Positions 34,721-47,209 of a stretch of 64,000 bases of DNA are shown here, piece after piece; positions within the stretch are counted from its first letter, which is position 1, and every line of letters begins with the position of its first letter. Both the position numbers and the translations under genes were made by a program. The notes below the pieces were generated by a model, which saw only the letters and a program-made list of their open reading frames with translations, was not told the origin of the DNA and did no database searches. The stretch is from Acestrorhynchus altus. Lineage: Eukaryota > Chordata > Actinopteri > Characiformes > Acestrorhynchidae. The DNA is taken from NCBI GenBank assembly GCA_034509495.1, contig JAVGWO010000026.1:3342332-3406331 (forward strand), read 5' to 3'.

Positions 34721-35475
34721 ATGTACCATTGACCTGTAAACAGTTTTGCTGACATTCTTTGGTATGTAACTCTACTGAAGTGGGCAGTTACACAGTTAAA
34801 AAAGCACTGTGTTAACAGGCATAATATTATTATGTTATACTTGGTCATATTTGTGTACAGTCATGTAATAGTGCTTCTCTGCCTCAACCTATTTTCTTTC
34901 ATTTCAGATGCCAGTCCACTATTGCTCAGTAATGCATGTGTAGAGCATGTCCTTTAGGGGTGGTTAAAAGCACGAATTACTTCCCGACCATAGGCACAGC
35001 CACGAAACAAGACACACAAATTCTCCCATTATGCTGCTTTAAGTCACCTAAGTTTAAACAAGAAAAACAAACAGAAAAACCTGGCAAGCCTAAGGTTGCC
35101 AGACTGCCATCGGCTGCATAGAATTGGCAGTTTTGTTTCAATAATGGACAATTTGGGAGCAATTATTATGCACTTGAGACATATTTTGGACCTAAAACAC
35201 AAAAAAAGGAAATAAAGAGTGATTGTTCAGCATTAAATATAATGTTACCAGTCTGCAAACCAAGACACTACAATAATTTGGCATGATATCTGTCTGCCTA
35301 ACATAGAGACCATTGTCAAGAACAGTGTGTAGCCTGCTTTGGCATTAAATGATACACAAACTGATACATCAACTTTTAATACAGAAACTCTGTAAACTGC
35401 ATGTTCATTTCACAAAAGGTAATAAGAGTAATGCTAAGAGAGTCTGAGTGCTATTATCCTTCTTTGGATGGTAAC
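34721..35475. other. unique DNA, nothing recognised
   Basis: No recognised repeat or exon. Confidence 0.4.
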
Positions 35476-35743
35476 CACTGCACCAAGATAGCGAAAGGGG
35501 ATGAGCCCACCAACCACTGTACTATCACTGTGGTAGTGATGTTGGATGATCCTGCTAGCTGGTCTGCTATCACTGAGGTAATGACGTTGGATGGTCTCAC
35601 CAGACACTGCACTATCAATAAGGTTGTAATATTGGACAAGCCCTGTAGCGGCATCAGTGATGTTGAACAAGCTTGCTAGCCACAGTGTTATCAACATGGT
35701 AGTGATGTTAAATGAGACCTTGAGAACTGCACGCTATCACTAC
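35476..35743 (+). repeat. 45-bp minisatellite, about six units
   Basis: Units begin at 35476 (CACTGCACCAAG), then near 35515 (CACTGTACTATCACTG). The next starts follow at 45-base steps. One unit is shortened to 31 bases (GGCATCAGTGATGTTG). Common words are CTATCA, GGTAGTGATGTTGGATGA and CTGCTAGC. The period is a multiple of three, so a 15-residue repeat stays open on both strands. A (CA)n array follows directly. Confidence 0.9.
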
Positions 35744-35744
35744 A

Positions 35745-35791
<47 letters not shown>
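35744..35791 (+). repeat. (CA)~23 microsatellite
   Basis: An uninterrupted CA run abutting the minisatellite. Confidence 0.99.
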
Positions 35792-35793
<2 letters not shown>

Positions 35794-37205
35794 TAATGCT
35801 TTTATGTATGTTTTGTACTATGTTTTTACAGTATTTCCCTTTAAAATATTTAACCTGAGACCCTGTTTAACTTTTAGAACCCAAGGCCAATATTGTGACA
35901 TATATTCATAGTTTGACATTCTTTTATTTGCCCAAAAATTGGAAATTTATTTATAGGAGACAGTCTCATGTGCCAGTTATTGTTATATTCAGGAGTTCCT
36001 AGGCTATTTAAATTTGTCTTCAGAATATTGCACCTACACTTGCTTCTGTTATTTATTTATTTATTTATTTTACTAATAAGGACTAAAAATACATTATATC
36101 TCAGATATTTCTGTAGCAAATTGATCAGCCAGTATTTTTGGGCTGAAAATGCAGTAATTTTGATGAATTATTTGTAATGAATAGATTAATAGACAAGGAT
36201 ATTTACAATAATAAGTTCTTTAAAGTACTTGACAGTGGTCCAAATAAAATTAAAACAAACAACCTGAATGTCCCTTGTTATTTTTGTTATTTATGTATGT
36301 ATCAGTATTATCCCTCTTATCCCTTCTCAGGACTTTAATTTGAACTTCAACACTGTGTGAGCAAAGAGCGAGAGTAAACAGCCCCATTCCTTCTCATTTT
36401 CCTCTATAACCTATAAACTATAAAATCTGGATCAATTACCTCCTTAGTGCCACCCAGTCTTAGTGCCACCCACAGTCTGCATGCAGGGAAGCACCTTTGG
36501 CATTTAAACTGGGATTTAATTCAGTTGGAAACAAGTCAATTATAGTTGCTTTCATGGCTGGATTACTCACTGATTCATCACACAATTGTGAGATCACCAT
36601 GGTTGAGAAAAGGGAAAGGGTAAGTCTTGTAATTTGTTATGATATGTATATTATGGTTACTCTGATCCTAAGAAAACAGCATATAACTGCCCATAAGGTA
36701 GCATTATCTGTTCCTCACCAAATACACTCAGTGACGATAATGGGGTGGTCAGTCAATGGCTCTATGGAAAACCAGGAGCTTCTTCTCATGGTGGAAGGAT
36801 GGACAAAAGCCTGTGGACTTTGAGTGATAGTGGAGCTTGATTTTTTCCTCATCTCAAAGATGAACACTTTAAGTGCTGTCTGTCTGATGAAGACTGTATT
36901 GGTGTTGGTATACCTTGACTACTATTGGTGCTGTATCTCTGGATCTTTCAATCACATGTTTCCTCTTGATTTTCCCTTTCATTATGCAAGTGAATCTCAG
37001 AAACAAAGTGTTTTGACTGGAAGTAAAAAAAAGCACGGTTCAGTATATGAACAATAATGCACCAAACAAAAGCTTTTCAAACTTTAAAATACAGTAAATT
37101 GAAGTAGATAAACTAGACCTCCCAAAAATACAGTATATATAAATGGGTTTGTCCATCAAGTTCTGATTCCAAATTAAGGGAGAGCAGTAGCAGGATTTAA
37201 AATAT
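35792..37205. other. unique DNA with (TTTA)n at 36049-36070
   Basis: A short TTTA array is present. The 108-residue plus frame at 36497-36823 has no domain and lies in otherwise unique AT-rich sequence. Confidence 0.35.
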
Positions 37206-37246
37206 GCATCATCATCACCATCATCACCATCATCATTGTCATCACG
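37206..37246 (+). repeat. (CAT/CAC)n triplet tract
   Basis: Thirteen or so CAT and CAC triplets. The minus frame reads as an Asp run. Confidence 0.95.
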
Positions 37247-37480
37247 CAAACTGCTAAAAGACTGAGATATGTGTGTTCCTGTGTGTATGCTTTGCATGTG
37301 TGCAAGAGTGTCTTTTAGTCCCGCCATTATGATGCCTTCCAGTTTGTGACAGCAGCTGAATCAGCAAGGTAGAGCAAGAGAAACAATCTTTTAATCTTAG
37401 CTCCGTAGACTGACACCCGCTCCCTCAGAGTGCCTGACAAATCAAAAGACAGAATTAATTTTGTTCACCTCTCCTCCAGC

Positions 37481-37483
<3 letters not shown>

Positions 37484-37537
<54 letters not shown>
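37484..37537 (+). repeat. (GA)~27 microsatellite
   Basis: An uninterrupted GA run. Confidence 0.99.
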
Positions 37538-37539
<2 letters not shown>

Positions 37540-37739
37540 AGTTGATGGTAGCAGAGCAGCATTAGACTGACAAATATTAACAATGTCTCCTATATCCTAC
37601 CTTATATTTTCATATTAATGTGCCTTTAATGCTGACATATGTAATGCCTACATTCTGATTGGCTGCCCTGTATTGTATTTCATTCATAAATTACTCTGCT
37701 TTATATAAACACTATAAGACCAAAGTACTGAAATGTCTG

Positions 37740-38040
37740 TTCTTTCATAGTTTCAGATGAAGGGTATGAATTTTCTGTACTGTTCAGTAAAGGATTTGTT
37801 TGCATTCTGCATCAAAATGTCAAGCATTACTGATGTCAGGGTGATGGATAATCAGCACATCACCTCATTCCCAACTGCTCCTCATCAATGCTGGGGGGAT
37901 TTATACCTCTCTAGCCATGCATGGCCAACAGGTTCATGTTTAGCTGCAACAGCTCAACAATCTTATTTTATTGGCAGTACTTTGCTAGAAGGAATGGGTG
38001 CAATCTTTAGAAGGAGTGTCCACAAACCTTTGAACAACTT
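37740..38040 (-). mobile_element. Tc1-derived non-autonomous element, copy 2
   Basis: Matches to 3735-4118 and to the inverse of 63450-63960 include CTCATTCCCAACTGCTCCTC, GGGGGGATTTATACCTCT, GGTTCATGTTTAGCTGCAAC, TTATTGGCAGTACTTTGCTA and GAAGGAGTGTCCACAAACCT. Both ends are eroded. Confidence 0.65.
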
Positions 38041-38467
38041 TAGCAATGTTTAAATGTTACATCAGCTCTTCTTAAAAACTACTCATTTAAATATATTGAG
38101 TTTAAATGTTCTGTAACATTCCAGAGTCCAAACAGAGCATAACTGGCCTAATTTACAGGCTGGGTAAAACAGATGACCCTCCCTCTTCGCCACTCAAAGA
38201 GGGAGTCTGTTGACATAACACAACTGGCAGTTAGTGTTCTCGTCCAAGTGTGTTTAGTTGTCTATTGGTGTTACATCAGCAGCAATTTGGAAATATTCAT
38301 GGGTTGGTTTCCTGTGGAGAGCACACTTGTTAATCTTCATCTTCCGAACAATGGTACGATTGTGTGATAAGGGAGTCCTAGCTAGTGAGTGGGAAATGCC
38401 AATTGTAAAATTCAGATAACAGGACATTATAATAATAATTATAGTAATGATAAACAATACTCTATGA
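38041..38467. other. unique DNA, nothing recognised
   Basis: No recognised repeat or exon. A short ATAATAATAATT run lies near 38430. Confidence 0.4.
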
Positions 38468-38824
38468 TAGACAATGTCCAAGAGATATTCCTGCCTTGTA
38501 CCCAGTGATTACAGACCCACCATTTGAACATAACTTGGAAGAAACCATTAAGAAGGTAGCTGGATGAATTAATGGATGGTTGCATAAATATAAATGTCCT
38601 GAAATTACTAAAAGTGTTTCATATTAAAACCTTCAGAATGATAAAATATTCACTCATGTTCTTCCCACCTTCCAAAAACACATGGCAGATGAATTGGATG
38701 TGCTAAATCACTCACTAGATGCGAGTGTGTGTGAATGAATGGGTGTGAAATGGCCAACACTGGACTGTCCAGGGGATATTTCTGCCTTCTTCTCAATGAT
38801 TCCAGATAGACTCCGATCCTCATC

Positions 38825-38825
<1 letters not shown>
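38468..38825 (+). repeat. two fragments of the dispersed SINE-like repeat
   Basis: The phrase (C/A)AGAGATATTCCTGCCTT at 38478, followed by CCAGTGATTACAGACC, recurs at 38770-38815 as CAGGGGATATTTCTGCCTTC then CAATGATTCCAGATAGAC. The second fragment is longer and starts with CACCTTCCAAAAACACATGG. This is the same family as 4165-4490. Confidence 0.55.
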
Positions 38826-38898
<73 letters not shown>

Positions 38899-38908
38899 GC
38901 TCTCTCGT
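38824..38908 (+). repeat. (TC)~40 microsatellite
   Basis: A CT run with a few CGCT interruptions. It follows the SINE-like fragment directly and may have grown from its tail. Confidence 0.98.
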
Positions 38909-39069
38909 CTGCATGGACACTGACTGCTTTTTTTTCCTCAGATGAGTTGGGAATCTCATATATCAGCCACCTCTCAGTCTTGTAATCCTGCTGTGTGCCC
39001 CCTTTTTATGGCCATGTTGTTTTATTGGATGGCCTTGAGGTCACCAGAAGTCATACACATGTGCATGTG

Positions 39070-39072
<3 letters not shown>

Positions 39073-39118
<46 letters not shown>

Positions 39119-39119
39119 A
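39073..39119 (+). repeat. (CA)~22 microsatellite
   Basis: CA run with one AA interruption. A second small CA run lies at 39199-39216. Confidence 0.98.
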
Positions 39120-39239
39120 CTTCAACGTAATTGGAAAGAGGGAGAAGCTGGAGGATTACTACAGCCCAAAGAGGTTCACTCCACTGATTGCACACGAGTA
39201 CACACACACACACACAATGCACTCCCACACACAGGCCCC

Positions 39240-40010
39240 TCCAATGGCCCTCTTGTTACCGTGGGAGTAATGCAGCGGGTGTGTGTTCCATAGCGATTTG
39301 TCTCAGCCAAAAGCTTCACTCTGCCCTTCACAGCTCGCCAGACAAGTGCTTATTTGCAATGAAAAAAGGTGGACATGAAAAATGCTGTCAGGAATGACAC
39401 CTGTACAGCTACATTACATACACAAAACTGTATACACACACAAACACACACCCTCTCCGAACCTGCATTGTGCACCATGTAAATGGTATTCACAATGGCG
39501 CCATGTAACGGTGTGGATAATATCCAATTCAAGCTCTGCAAGCCCAAAGTCACTGAGGCAAGCAAAATTTCCGACTGCTCCTCCAAAAGAATTAGCATTT
39601 TTCCATATGGGCAGAAAAAAGAGAGGAGAGTGAGAGAAAGGGAAGTGAGGAATAAAAATGTCAGCCCAAAGCCTTTTGGATTTTTCCCGACAGCAGTCTT
39701 CAGTATCACTCCAAGGTTCTTTTCAAAGTTCAATGCTATAGAAGGTTATAGATGCCATAAAATCAATTTTCCCAGAAAGATAAAAGCTGCTGAAATGTAT
39801 TTCAGCTGTGATCAAAGAGCTTTGTTGGGTTTTTTGTTTTTTTCCTTCTCTGCTCCACACCCTTTTCTTTCATTCTCGTGTTTTTTTCCACTCGTTTCTT
39901 CGTTGAGGCCAGGAGCGATGGGCGGCAGAGGCATGTCAGTTTATGGTCATCTGTCAGGCCCCCTGTTGTTTATGAGTGAGGAAGCCCACTGCACTATAGG
40001 GTACAGAAGC
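39240..40010. other. unique block, candidate regulatory DNA with chance open frames
   Basis: Moderately GC-rich and without repeats. A 203-codon plus frame (39483-40094) and a 127-codon minus frame (39350-39733) overlap here. Neither has a recognisable domain, a typical start context or splice-supported extension. Open length in both directions suggests chance. Regulatory function is a guess. Confidence 0.22.
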
Positions 40011-40114
40011 TCTCTACAGGCTCAGACACATCACTTACAGTCATTATATACACACTCTATCAATACAGTGCACATGCCAACACACATTGACTAAGAAACA
40101 CAGCCTTTCTCTGT

Positions 40115-40126
<12 letters not shown>

Positions 40127-40144
<18 letters not shown>
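40127..40144 (+). repeat. short (CA)n
   Basis: Nine or so CA units. Confidence 0.9.
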
Positions 40145-40147
<3 letters not shown>

Positions 40148-40589
40148 CACCCCATAAGGAACTGCACCTAAAGTATTAACAACTAAGGTATTAAAAATTC
40201 AGAATTTCACTTAATATTTTCATGTTTTGCTTGTATGTCATGCATCACTGGGAAAAATAAGGCTGACTGGGTGAAGCTTTAACTGTAGGTTGTGAGTAGT
40301 ATGTGTAAGAATGTTTTGACAACCAAAACAATGTTACATCACATGCACATTCCAAATGGACTGTGCATTATGTATATAAAGGATGCTATAAAGGAAACAA
40401 TTTTTGTTCCATAAAGCAATGTGTTAATCATAGAGATGTGTGAGTATGAAGACCCATTTACACGGTCAAGACCCTTAACATTAAGTGATCCTAGTTCTGT
40501 AAATCTGGAAAAGGTTATTCACACTCATGTTATTCACACTTTGTTACATACAATGGTTCTTTATGGAAGCAAATGTGATTGTTCTATGA
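40145..40589. other. unique DNA, nothing recognised
   Basis: AT-rich unique sequence. Confidence 0.4.
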
Positions 40590-40905
40590 CATTGGTTCTT
40601 AAACTGTGATACATGTACCACTAGTGGCAGTGATGGACTGGAAGAACTGGAGGAAATCCATATTTACAGTCACTGTGAAGTACAAAATGGACAATATGAA
40701 TATGAATATGAAAAATGGACACAAATGGACAATATGATAATATAAAATGAATAAGATGAATAAAGAAAATGTTAAGAGAACTGAAATTCAAACTAAAGTA
40801 TAAAAAATGTTCCTCTTTAAATATAATACACTTTGTGTGTGTGTATGTGTGTGTATGTGTGTGTGGGTGTGGGGGGGGTGGCCTTGGCACACTACAAAAA
40901 CTTGT
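40590..40905 (+). mobile_element. possible hAT-like non-autonomous element
   Basis: GGTTCTTAAACTGTGATACATG and the following CCACTAGTGG at the left, with CTTGGCACACTACAAAAACT at the right, resemble the two ends of hAT-type elements found in fish. Inside are an ATATGAATATGA repeat and an interrupted GT tract (40834-40877). The terminal repeats are too worn to prove it. Confidence 0.38.
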
Positions 40906-41883
40906 TAAATGCTACTAATTAGTTGAACCTTGATTCAGTTAATATGCTGGGTTTAGAATTCTCAAGCCCTTCAGGAAGACAGGGGTGGCATGCCTAATGT
41001 GTGTCATGGCTGTGCACATACTCTTCAAGAACACAGTTATTAGGCTGTAATTCGGCAGAAATAATGACATTTGTGGGCTCCATATCTATTATTGCCTGAA
41101 ATATAGTGTTTAAAAATAACACAGTTATGAGGACAATTAATGTGGGATCAGGGCATATTTCCCACCTGAGACAGTTTAACCTCAGGCTGCAAGGACACCT
41201 GCTCTATTCTTTATCTGACTGCATGTTTCTAGTTAAAATACAGCCTTTCAGCAAGGATGGAGCTAATGTGTACATAGGATGCATTCCCATGTTAGTGATT
41301 GGATTTAAATACATTAATGTTAAGGCTCTTATGCATCTACTAATTCTACAGTTCACCATCAGATTACCTTTACGAACAGCAATGGATTTAATAGTATTGT
41401 CTGTGGTAATAATGCGGGCTGCTGTATGTCTGACTTTGGGCTCTGAGTGCACACACACTGCCTTTTGCTTTGTAGTTCATTGTATTTAAAAGTTATTTTG
41501 AGAGAAAAACCACAGCTGGAACAACTCCACATGAGGTAATATCTCACCACAAAAACCAAACAAACTTTCCAGTCACAAGGCTGGTTCCCTAATCAGCAGA
41601 CCATGGCTGCCCTTAAAGCATTCCAGAACACTCTCAAACTGAAAAGCCACTCATTCAAAAGCACATTCAGTACTGACTCATATTCAAAAGATCACCACTT
41701 CACTCACTACATCTTCAGTGAGAATGAACTGTAACTGGGAAGCATTCAGATGACTGATGATTTCAATAATCTACCATATTTAAAAAAAATAATGAATGAG
41801 CCAGCCACTAACACAAATCAACAGGAGGACAAATGACCATTTCAGTCACCAAATATGCCATATGTTTGAACAGCTCTTCGCTT
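40906..41883. other. unique DNA, nothing recognised
   Basis: AT-rich unique sequence. The 127-residue plus frame at 41106-41489 shows no domain. Confidence 0.38.
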
Positions 41884-42130
41884 GGGGGCAGCTGTGGCCT
41901 GGTGGTTAAGCCTTGTGATAAGAAGGTTGTCGGTTCAAGTCCTTAAAATGGCAGGGCATTACTGAAGCTGCGCACCAGCTGCTCTGGGCACGTTTGCTCA
42001 CTGCCCTCTAGTGTGTGAATTCACAAGTGTGTATGTGCGTGTATCACTATGTGTGGATGGGTTAAATGTGGAGGACAAATTACCCTGTGAGCAAAACACA
42101 GTGGGTCTATGAGCACCTTTATCTTCATTA
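41884..42130 (+). repeat. tRNA-derived SINE, best copy
   Basis: The A box lies in GTGGCCTGGTGGTTAAG and the B box GGTTCAAGTCC about 35 bases later, as in a polymerase III promoter. The body has TGGCAGGGCATTACTGAAGC, GCTCACTGCCCTCTAGTGTG and GGTTAAATGTGGAGGACAAA, with a worn 3' tail. The anticodon loop region does not make a working tRNA. Confidence 0.85.
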
Positions 42131-43339
42131 TATTTGCTTGGTCAAACTGAACACTGTTAATTGTGTATCTACAATGTTGTGTCTAAAATAAATCCAGGAA
42201 AAAGCAAGTAAAATGTGTACATGGGTGAACGTGGAGCTGGGTGGGAGCAAATGGAGAAACAGCCTTTAAAAAGTAATTGTGTGACCACTTAGCACTGACA
42301 AGAAAAAATGGTGAAGTAAAGGGCAAAAAAGCTTGGTAAGTGGGGAATGAAAGGTGGTTTGTACCTTTTATGTACAATTACAGTGCTTAGAGAAGAACAA
42401 GGCAAAGTTTCAATCTCACTAGTGCTGTACTGATGCATTTCCACACTATTTAGAAAAGACATTATGAAAAATCTTCTGCATCTTACTGTCATGCATGTTC
42501 TAAGATACACGTATGCATCTATCATTATTGTTCAAACAGCTAATGCCTTATGTATTTATAAATATATTATAAGAGTCAAATGAGACAAAAAAGAAATGGT
42601 TTTGCTGAATCAAATTAGCCAGTAATCGATGAACAATCAACCAAGAAAAACAAAACTATGGCTGCTTTGCTCAAGCAGACAAATTCCAAGTCATAACAAG
42701 AAACATCAAAGTTGGTGGAGAAAAAAACTGACCAATAAAATATTTGTTGGTCAAAATCTCACCAGTTTTCATCAATTTATGTAAATGAAAAAAGCATTGA
42801 GGAAGAAGTCATGGGATCTCCATAAGGTGACATAAAATCATGATGCAGTGGATAAAAAAATAGGATCTGAGAGTGAGATATAGAGCTGTCAAGCTCCAAA
42901 ATTAAATTTGAATTTGAAATGTTCCCCTTGTTTGTCAAATCTGATTTTAAAATACATAACAAACATAACTGCATGAGCAGCATTTTCCTTAGACAGTATT
43001 ATATGCTTTAAAGCCATAACTGGGTGCCCATAAATATCAAGGGTAGAGAGTTGATCTCAATCTCTATAAATAGATCTGGTCAACCACTTTACCTACTTTG
43101 CAAAAGCTTATACAAGTTTTTCTTCCTTGAAAACTACATCATGATCAGTGCTGAGGTATCTGAGAACAGCCTGAGACACTGTGGCCATAACGTCCGCAGA
43201 TGGTTCCAGGGTAAACCTGTTGAACATCTGAACAGGACATTTATAATGCATAATTGGAACCAAGGTATCTTATGAATATCAAAACACTAATGGTGAAATA
43301 TGTAAATGATTACAATATTAGAACAAAGTTTGGTACCCT
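42131..43339. other. unique DNA, nothing recognised
   Basis: AT-rich unique sequence. Confidence 0.4.
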
Positions 43340-43590
43340 GTTGGTACCCTTCTAGCCTGGATATACATGATGAGATATGATTGGGCATTTAGACAAACAG
43401 ATTTGGTTTGGCATGCTTTGGCCTGCTGTCACACCAGTAGTTCAGGAATTTTGTCTTTCCACAGCAGATGCAGGCCTCCATATTCAAACCTGACTGTCAT
43501 CAGATCACAAACAGAACCTGGATTCCTCATTAAAGATTATACTGTTCCAATCCATAGAAGTCAGGGTTTCTCATTCACACCATTGCAAAC
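43340..43590 (-). pseudogene. Tc1-like transposase fragment
   Basis: On the minus strand a broken frame reads IIFNEESRFCL, matching the family's VVFSDESRFCL around the first catalytic residue, with Asp replaced by Asn. SDDSQV, then IWRP, follows as in the usual S.RVRVWR stretch. Stops interrupt it. It looks like a short isolated piece of a Tc1 family distinct from the others here. Confidence 0.45.
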
Positions 43591-44619
43591 ATTAATGGAT
43601 AGGAGAGCCGGGAAAAGTCCTAGGAAAAGATCAAAATATTTTAATAATTTAAAAATAAACTTATGTTGTCTTCAACTCAACTCAACTCAATAAGTTTATT
43701 CACTTATCCATAATGATGCCAAGCCTGTGTATCACTTGCTGCTGGTCTAGATATACTTTAAGTCTAGTGCCAGCAACACAAACATCCCCAAAAGTGCAAT
43801 GATTTAGTTGTTCTCAGCTTGCAGGAAAAGTACATAGAATAATTTATTTGAATATTATTTGTTCCACAAAATCCCCCATTCCTGGCCAGTGCAACAGTGA
43901 GTTGCTAAATAAATTAATCCACATCTAGTGTGGATTAAAATTAACCCACATCTAGTGTGGGTGACTGCAGTGTGTAGTATAGATTAACTAAACACTTGCA
44001 GCAAAGTTTAATACCTTATACTATATATTTTTATAACTTTAAGCTACAGAGCCTTGAATTTGGGGTAGTAGCTTGACAGAATATGACTTTGACTTGAAGC
44101 AGACCATAAACATTCGCAGAGGGTGTGTGTCTGCAAAACTATTGGAAAACAACTTCTAAAAATGTTTGAAAAATGTATATAACTACTGAAAGACAAAATG
44201 TGTCAAATCTCTTTACAGAATAAACAGGTTCTATTCAGTGCCAAAGAGTGTAAGAGACCAATGTGACTATAATACTAATGGCAAATTAACAAATAAATAA
44301 ATAATTTGCAAGACAAGACAAGCAAAATTAAGAAAGACCACTATATATTATAAGGATAATCTAATGCTCTAACCTTTTGTAACTGGGTGACAAATGTAGG
44401 GTGACTCTGCTGTGTCTTCATAAACAGATTATATACTTAGTTGGTATTAAGTAAAATCAGCATGTGCACTTAATCAGTGTCCTGGCCATAACACATGCTG
44501 TTTACCCTTATTCATAATACGGGTTATTCTTCAGCCTTTAAAAAAGCAGCCTTAATATCCTCTAAGACGACAAGTCGAACACCACACATGAACCAAAACA
44601 AATCAGCACAAGCATTCAC
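43591..44619. other. unique DNA with (CAACT)n and twin palindromes
   Basis: A short CAACT run is at about 43670-43691. Two adjacent small inverted repeats, CCACATCTAGTGTGG, lie at 43914-43962. Nothing else was recognised. Confidence 0.45.
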
Positions 44620-44890
44620 TAATCCTATTGGCTTCCAGCACCCCATTCAACCCCCTCCACCAACGGACCCAGGGAGCAGAGGGAGAGAGCAAGGCCTCCC
44701 CCTGGGCAATGGGAGGAAATCGGCTGGAGAGAGAAAGAGAGAGATGCTTTTTCATGCACCGATAATTGGATTTAGTCAGAAAGACGGAGGTCAATATCTC
44801 GGCTGCAGAAAGAGGCCCTTTGGCCCTCTCTGACTGCGAGTGACTGGTGAGACCCTCCAGGACAAGGAGAGCTGGATCAAAACAAAACAG
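44620..44890. other. GC-richer unique block, candidate regulatory DNA
   Basis: It contains CATGCACCGATAATTGGATT and CAATATCTCGGCTGCAGAAA. It is non-repetitive and more complex than its flanks. The 112-residue plus frame (44495-44833) has no domain. Confidence 0.27.
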
Positions 44891-45012
44891 GGCTCTGGGC
44901 TCTAGGCTGTCAGTTAGCTTTAGCTTGCTCTAAGTTGCATGTGTGTGTATGCTTGTGGATGTAGAGTCTCCATAGTCTCTTTGGAAAGGAAGCAGTGAGT
45001 GAAAACTGAAAG

Positions 45013-45015
<3 letters not shown>

Positions 45016-45082
<67 letters not shown>

Positions 45083-45089
45083 TGTGTGT
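45016..45089 (+). repeat. (GT)~36 microsatellite
   Basis: A GT run with one GGG interruption near the end. Confidence 0.99.
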
Positions 45090-45554
45090 GAGGGGGTTTG
45101 TGCTGTGTTTTTGGGGCATCGCAAATCAGGTTATGTACTATAGTGTAATCTCAATGTGTCAGTCAACAACCCCTTTAAACTAAACCAGCTCAAAAACCTT
45201 TGTACATTGTTTTGTCTGAACTGCAGGGTCGAAGTCCCCTTACCACTTGAGAGAAGCTTTCTCATTCTCACACATTCCTGATCAGGAGGACCAGTATTAC
45301 AGATTCAAATTATGAGTTTCAGTGTCTTGGCAAGCTGACAGTTGCACTTCTAGAGTTGTGAAACCATAAACAGGAGTATGTCTAAAAAGTACAGAGTTGT
45401 ATTCCAAATAACATATATAGGTGTCCAAAACTGGATGCAAGTATGAAAAAATGAGTTAGAGAAGTTTGACCAAACTATATATAGCATATACACATATAGC
45501 ATCTTTCTAGATACCCAAGGACTCGTTACAATCAGTAATCTTCACAATCACACT
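45090..45554. other. unique DNA, nothing recognised
   Basis: No recognised repeat or exon. Confidence 0.4.
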
Positions 45555-45895
45555 TAGCACTCAACCACAAGAAGCAGTAGCCTATTGCTTACAGCATACT
45601 CACTACCGGTAACAACTGTTCACCTGGAGGACTGCATCAAGCACTACAGGGATTAACCAAGGACAGAGTGCCAGTCCATATCTGCATAGAGGCAACGTCA
45701 CTTTCATATACTTGTACACACCTCATTAACACACACCAATATAGAGTAGCATTCACCTGATCTCCATGTTTTTGGAATGTGGGAAAAATGGAGTTCATGG
45801 AAACAAAACCTACACAGACACTGGGAGACAGGGCCTTGAACCCAAGACCCCTTCGCTGGGCAGCCACCATACCACCCTGGGCAGTAGCTTGTGGG
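45555..45895 (-). repeat. tRNA-head SINE-like repeat, copy B
   Basis: On the minus strand it starts with GGGTGGTATGGTGGCTGCCC, then the B-box-like GGGTTCAAGGCC. The body has CATTCCAAAAACATGGAGAT and GACTGGCACTCTGTCCTTGG, and the tail is GATGCAGTCCTCCAGGTGAA. It aligns with the plus-strand copy at 4165-4490 along nearly its full length and has the better promoter. Confidence 0.72.
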
Positions 45896-47209
45896 AAACA
45901 ATTTTGACTAAACGTCCAGAAGTACTTTATATAAAAGCTGTATTTATATATATATAATATAATAATTGTGGGTATTAATATTCACAGTCTACAAGAAGCG
46001 TAAGAACATTTGACTAAGTTCCTAATAGCTCATATTCTTGGGGGATGAGCTTCTTGATAAACGAATAATTATTTTATTTACAGATTTCTTGACTGTATTT
46101 CAGTTAAACACTTTCCTGTTCAAATGCCCCACCGTCACTTTGGAGCAGGGCCACTACCCAAGAGAGACAAAACACATGCACCACATCCCTGGCAGAGTCT
46201 CAACTCAGCAATCATTTGTTTAGCTGGAGGCAGGCCCATGCTCACTCATTTTGGGGGCAGAAGCTCAAGGAGGAGAAACAAAGGACATCATATTAGCTAT
46301 AGTTAATTTATTTTTTGAAAGCTTCAAATTCCTCTTATCAAAAGAGTAAAAGAATGTTTTCAGCAGGTTATGATAGTGTTATGATCAGTCAAAAATACTA
46401 GTGTTACAATCCAAACCAGGATCTGAAACCCCTTCCCCTCTCCAGTACATACCATGTTGTAATACTGTCGACCATGCTATCTTACTGTCATCTAACTGAT
46501 ACACTGTTTGTGGTCAGAGATACAGAAGTGAATCCAGAGAAGCTGCTAGTGCTGCATCAGTGAGTGGCACCTTATAATGCAGCTCATGTAACCTTGGACC
46601 AACCACAAATTCTATTTCACAGATATCTGAGAAAATGCAGAAAGATTTTTATTCTGAAATGAAGATGTACAATTCAAGGATAATATTCAGGAGTTACAGT
46701 CTTTGCTGTGAAGTCCTGTAGTCGCATCTCAATTGTAGTCATCAGACCTGGTCTTCACACCTCTGGGCCCTTAGATCCTGGGAGGCAGGGACGTGAGCCA
46801 ACCTCCTGGACGTGTCCAGCAGACCATGCAAGTGGGAGGAAAGAGGGAAAGACAGATGTAAGGGGAGTGTGAGTAAAAGCCTTTTAAAGACAGGTGGGGG
46901 GAAGTGATTGGTTGAGGAAGGAACTTAGAACTACACTAAAGCTTGTGATTTCTGTGATGGCAATAGCCTGCAACAGATCTTGAAGGATAATCATATTAAC
47001 AACAATTATGCACACAATGACAATAAGGGCAGTTGTAGAAAGCAAAGGCATAAGGAGGGTAAGTCTACTAAATCAGCTTGAACCAAATACAACACAGGCA
47101 GTTTGGTATGAATATCAACACAGACATGAAAGTTTTTGCACTGCACTGTAAGGAAACATCAACAGAATAAATGAGACTACAGCTTTTCTTCTGCTTTGAC
47201 TCACTTGTT
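45896..47209. other. unique DNA, nothing recognised
   Basis: A GC-richer stretch at 46680-46860 may be an unidentified repeat. No family can be named. Confidence 0.3.

Noticed and set aside
36497..36823. 108-codon frame in unique DNA
   Set aside because: No domain, no neighbouring exon and AT-rich codons. Length is within chance for 64 kb in six frames.
39483..40094. 203-codon plus-strand open frame without obvious low complexity
   Set aside because: No recognisable domain, no plausible start context or splice partners, and a 127-codon frame overlaps it on the other strand. Composition changes along its length as the underlying DNA does. Most likely chance.
41106..41489. 127-codon frame in unique DNA
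   Set aside because: No recognisable domain or conserved motif, and overlapping frames of 66 and 84 codons on the opposite strand.
41884..41960. Possible functional tRNA gene
   Set aside because: A and B boxes are present, but the cloverleaf and anticodon stem do not fold, and a SINE body follows.
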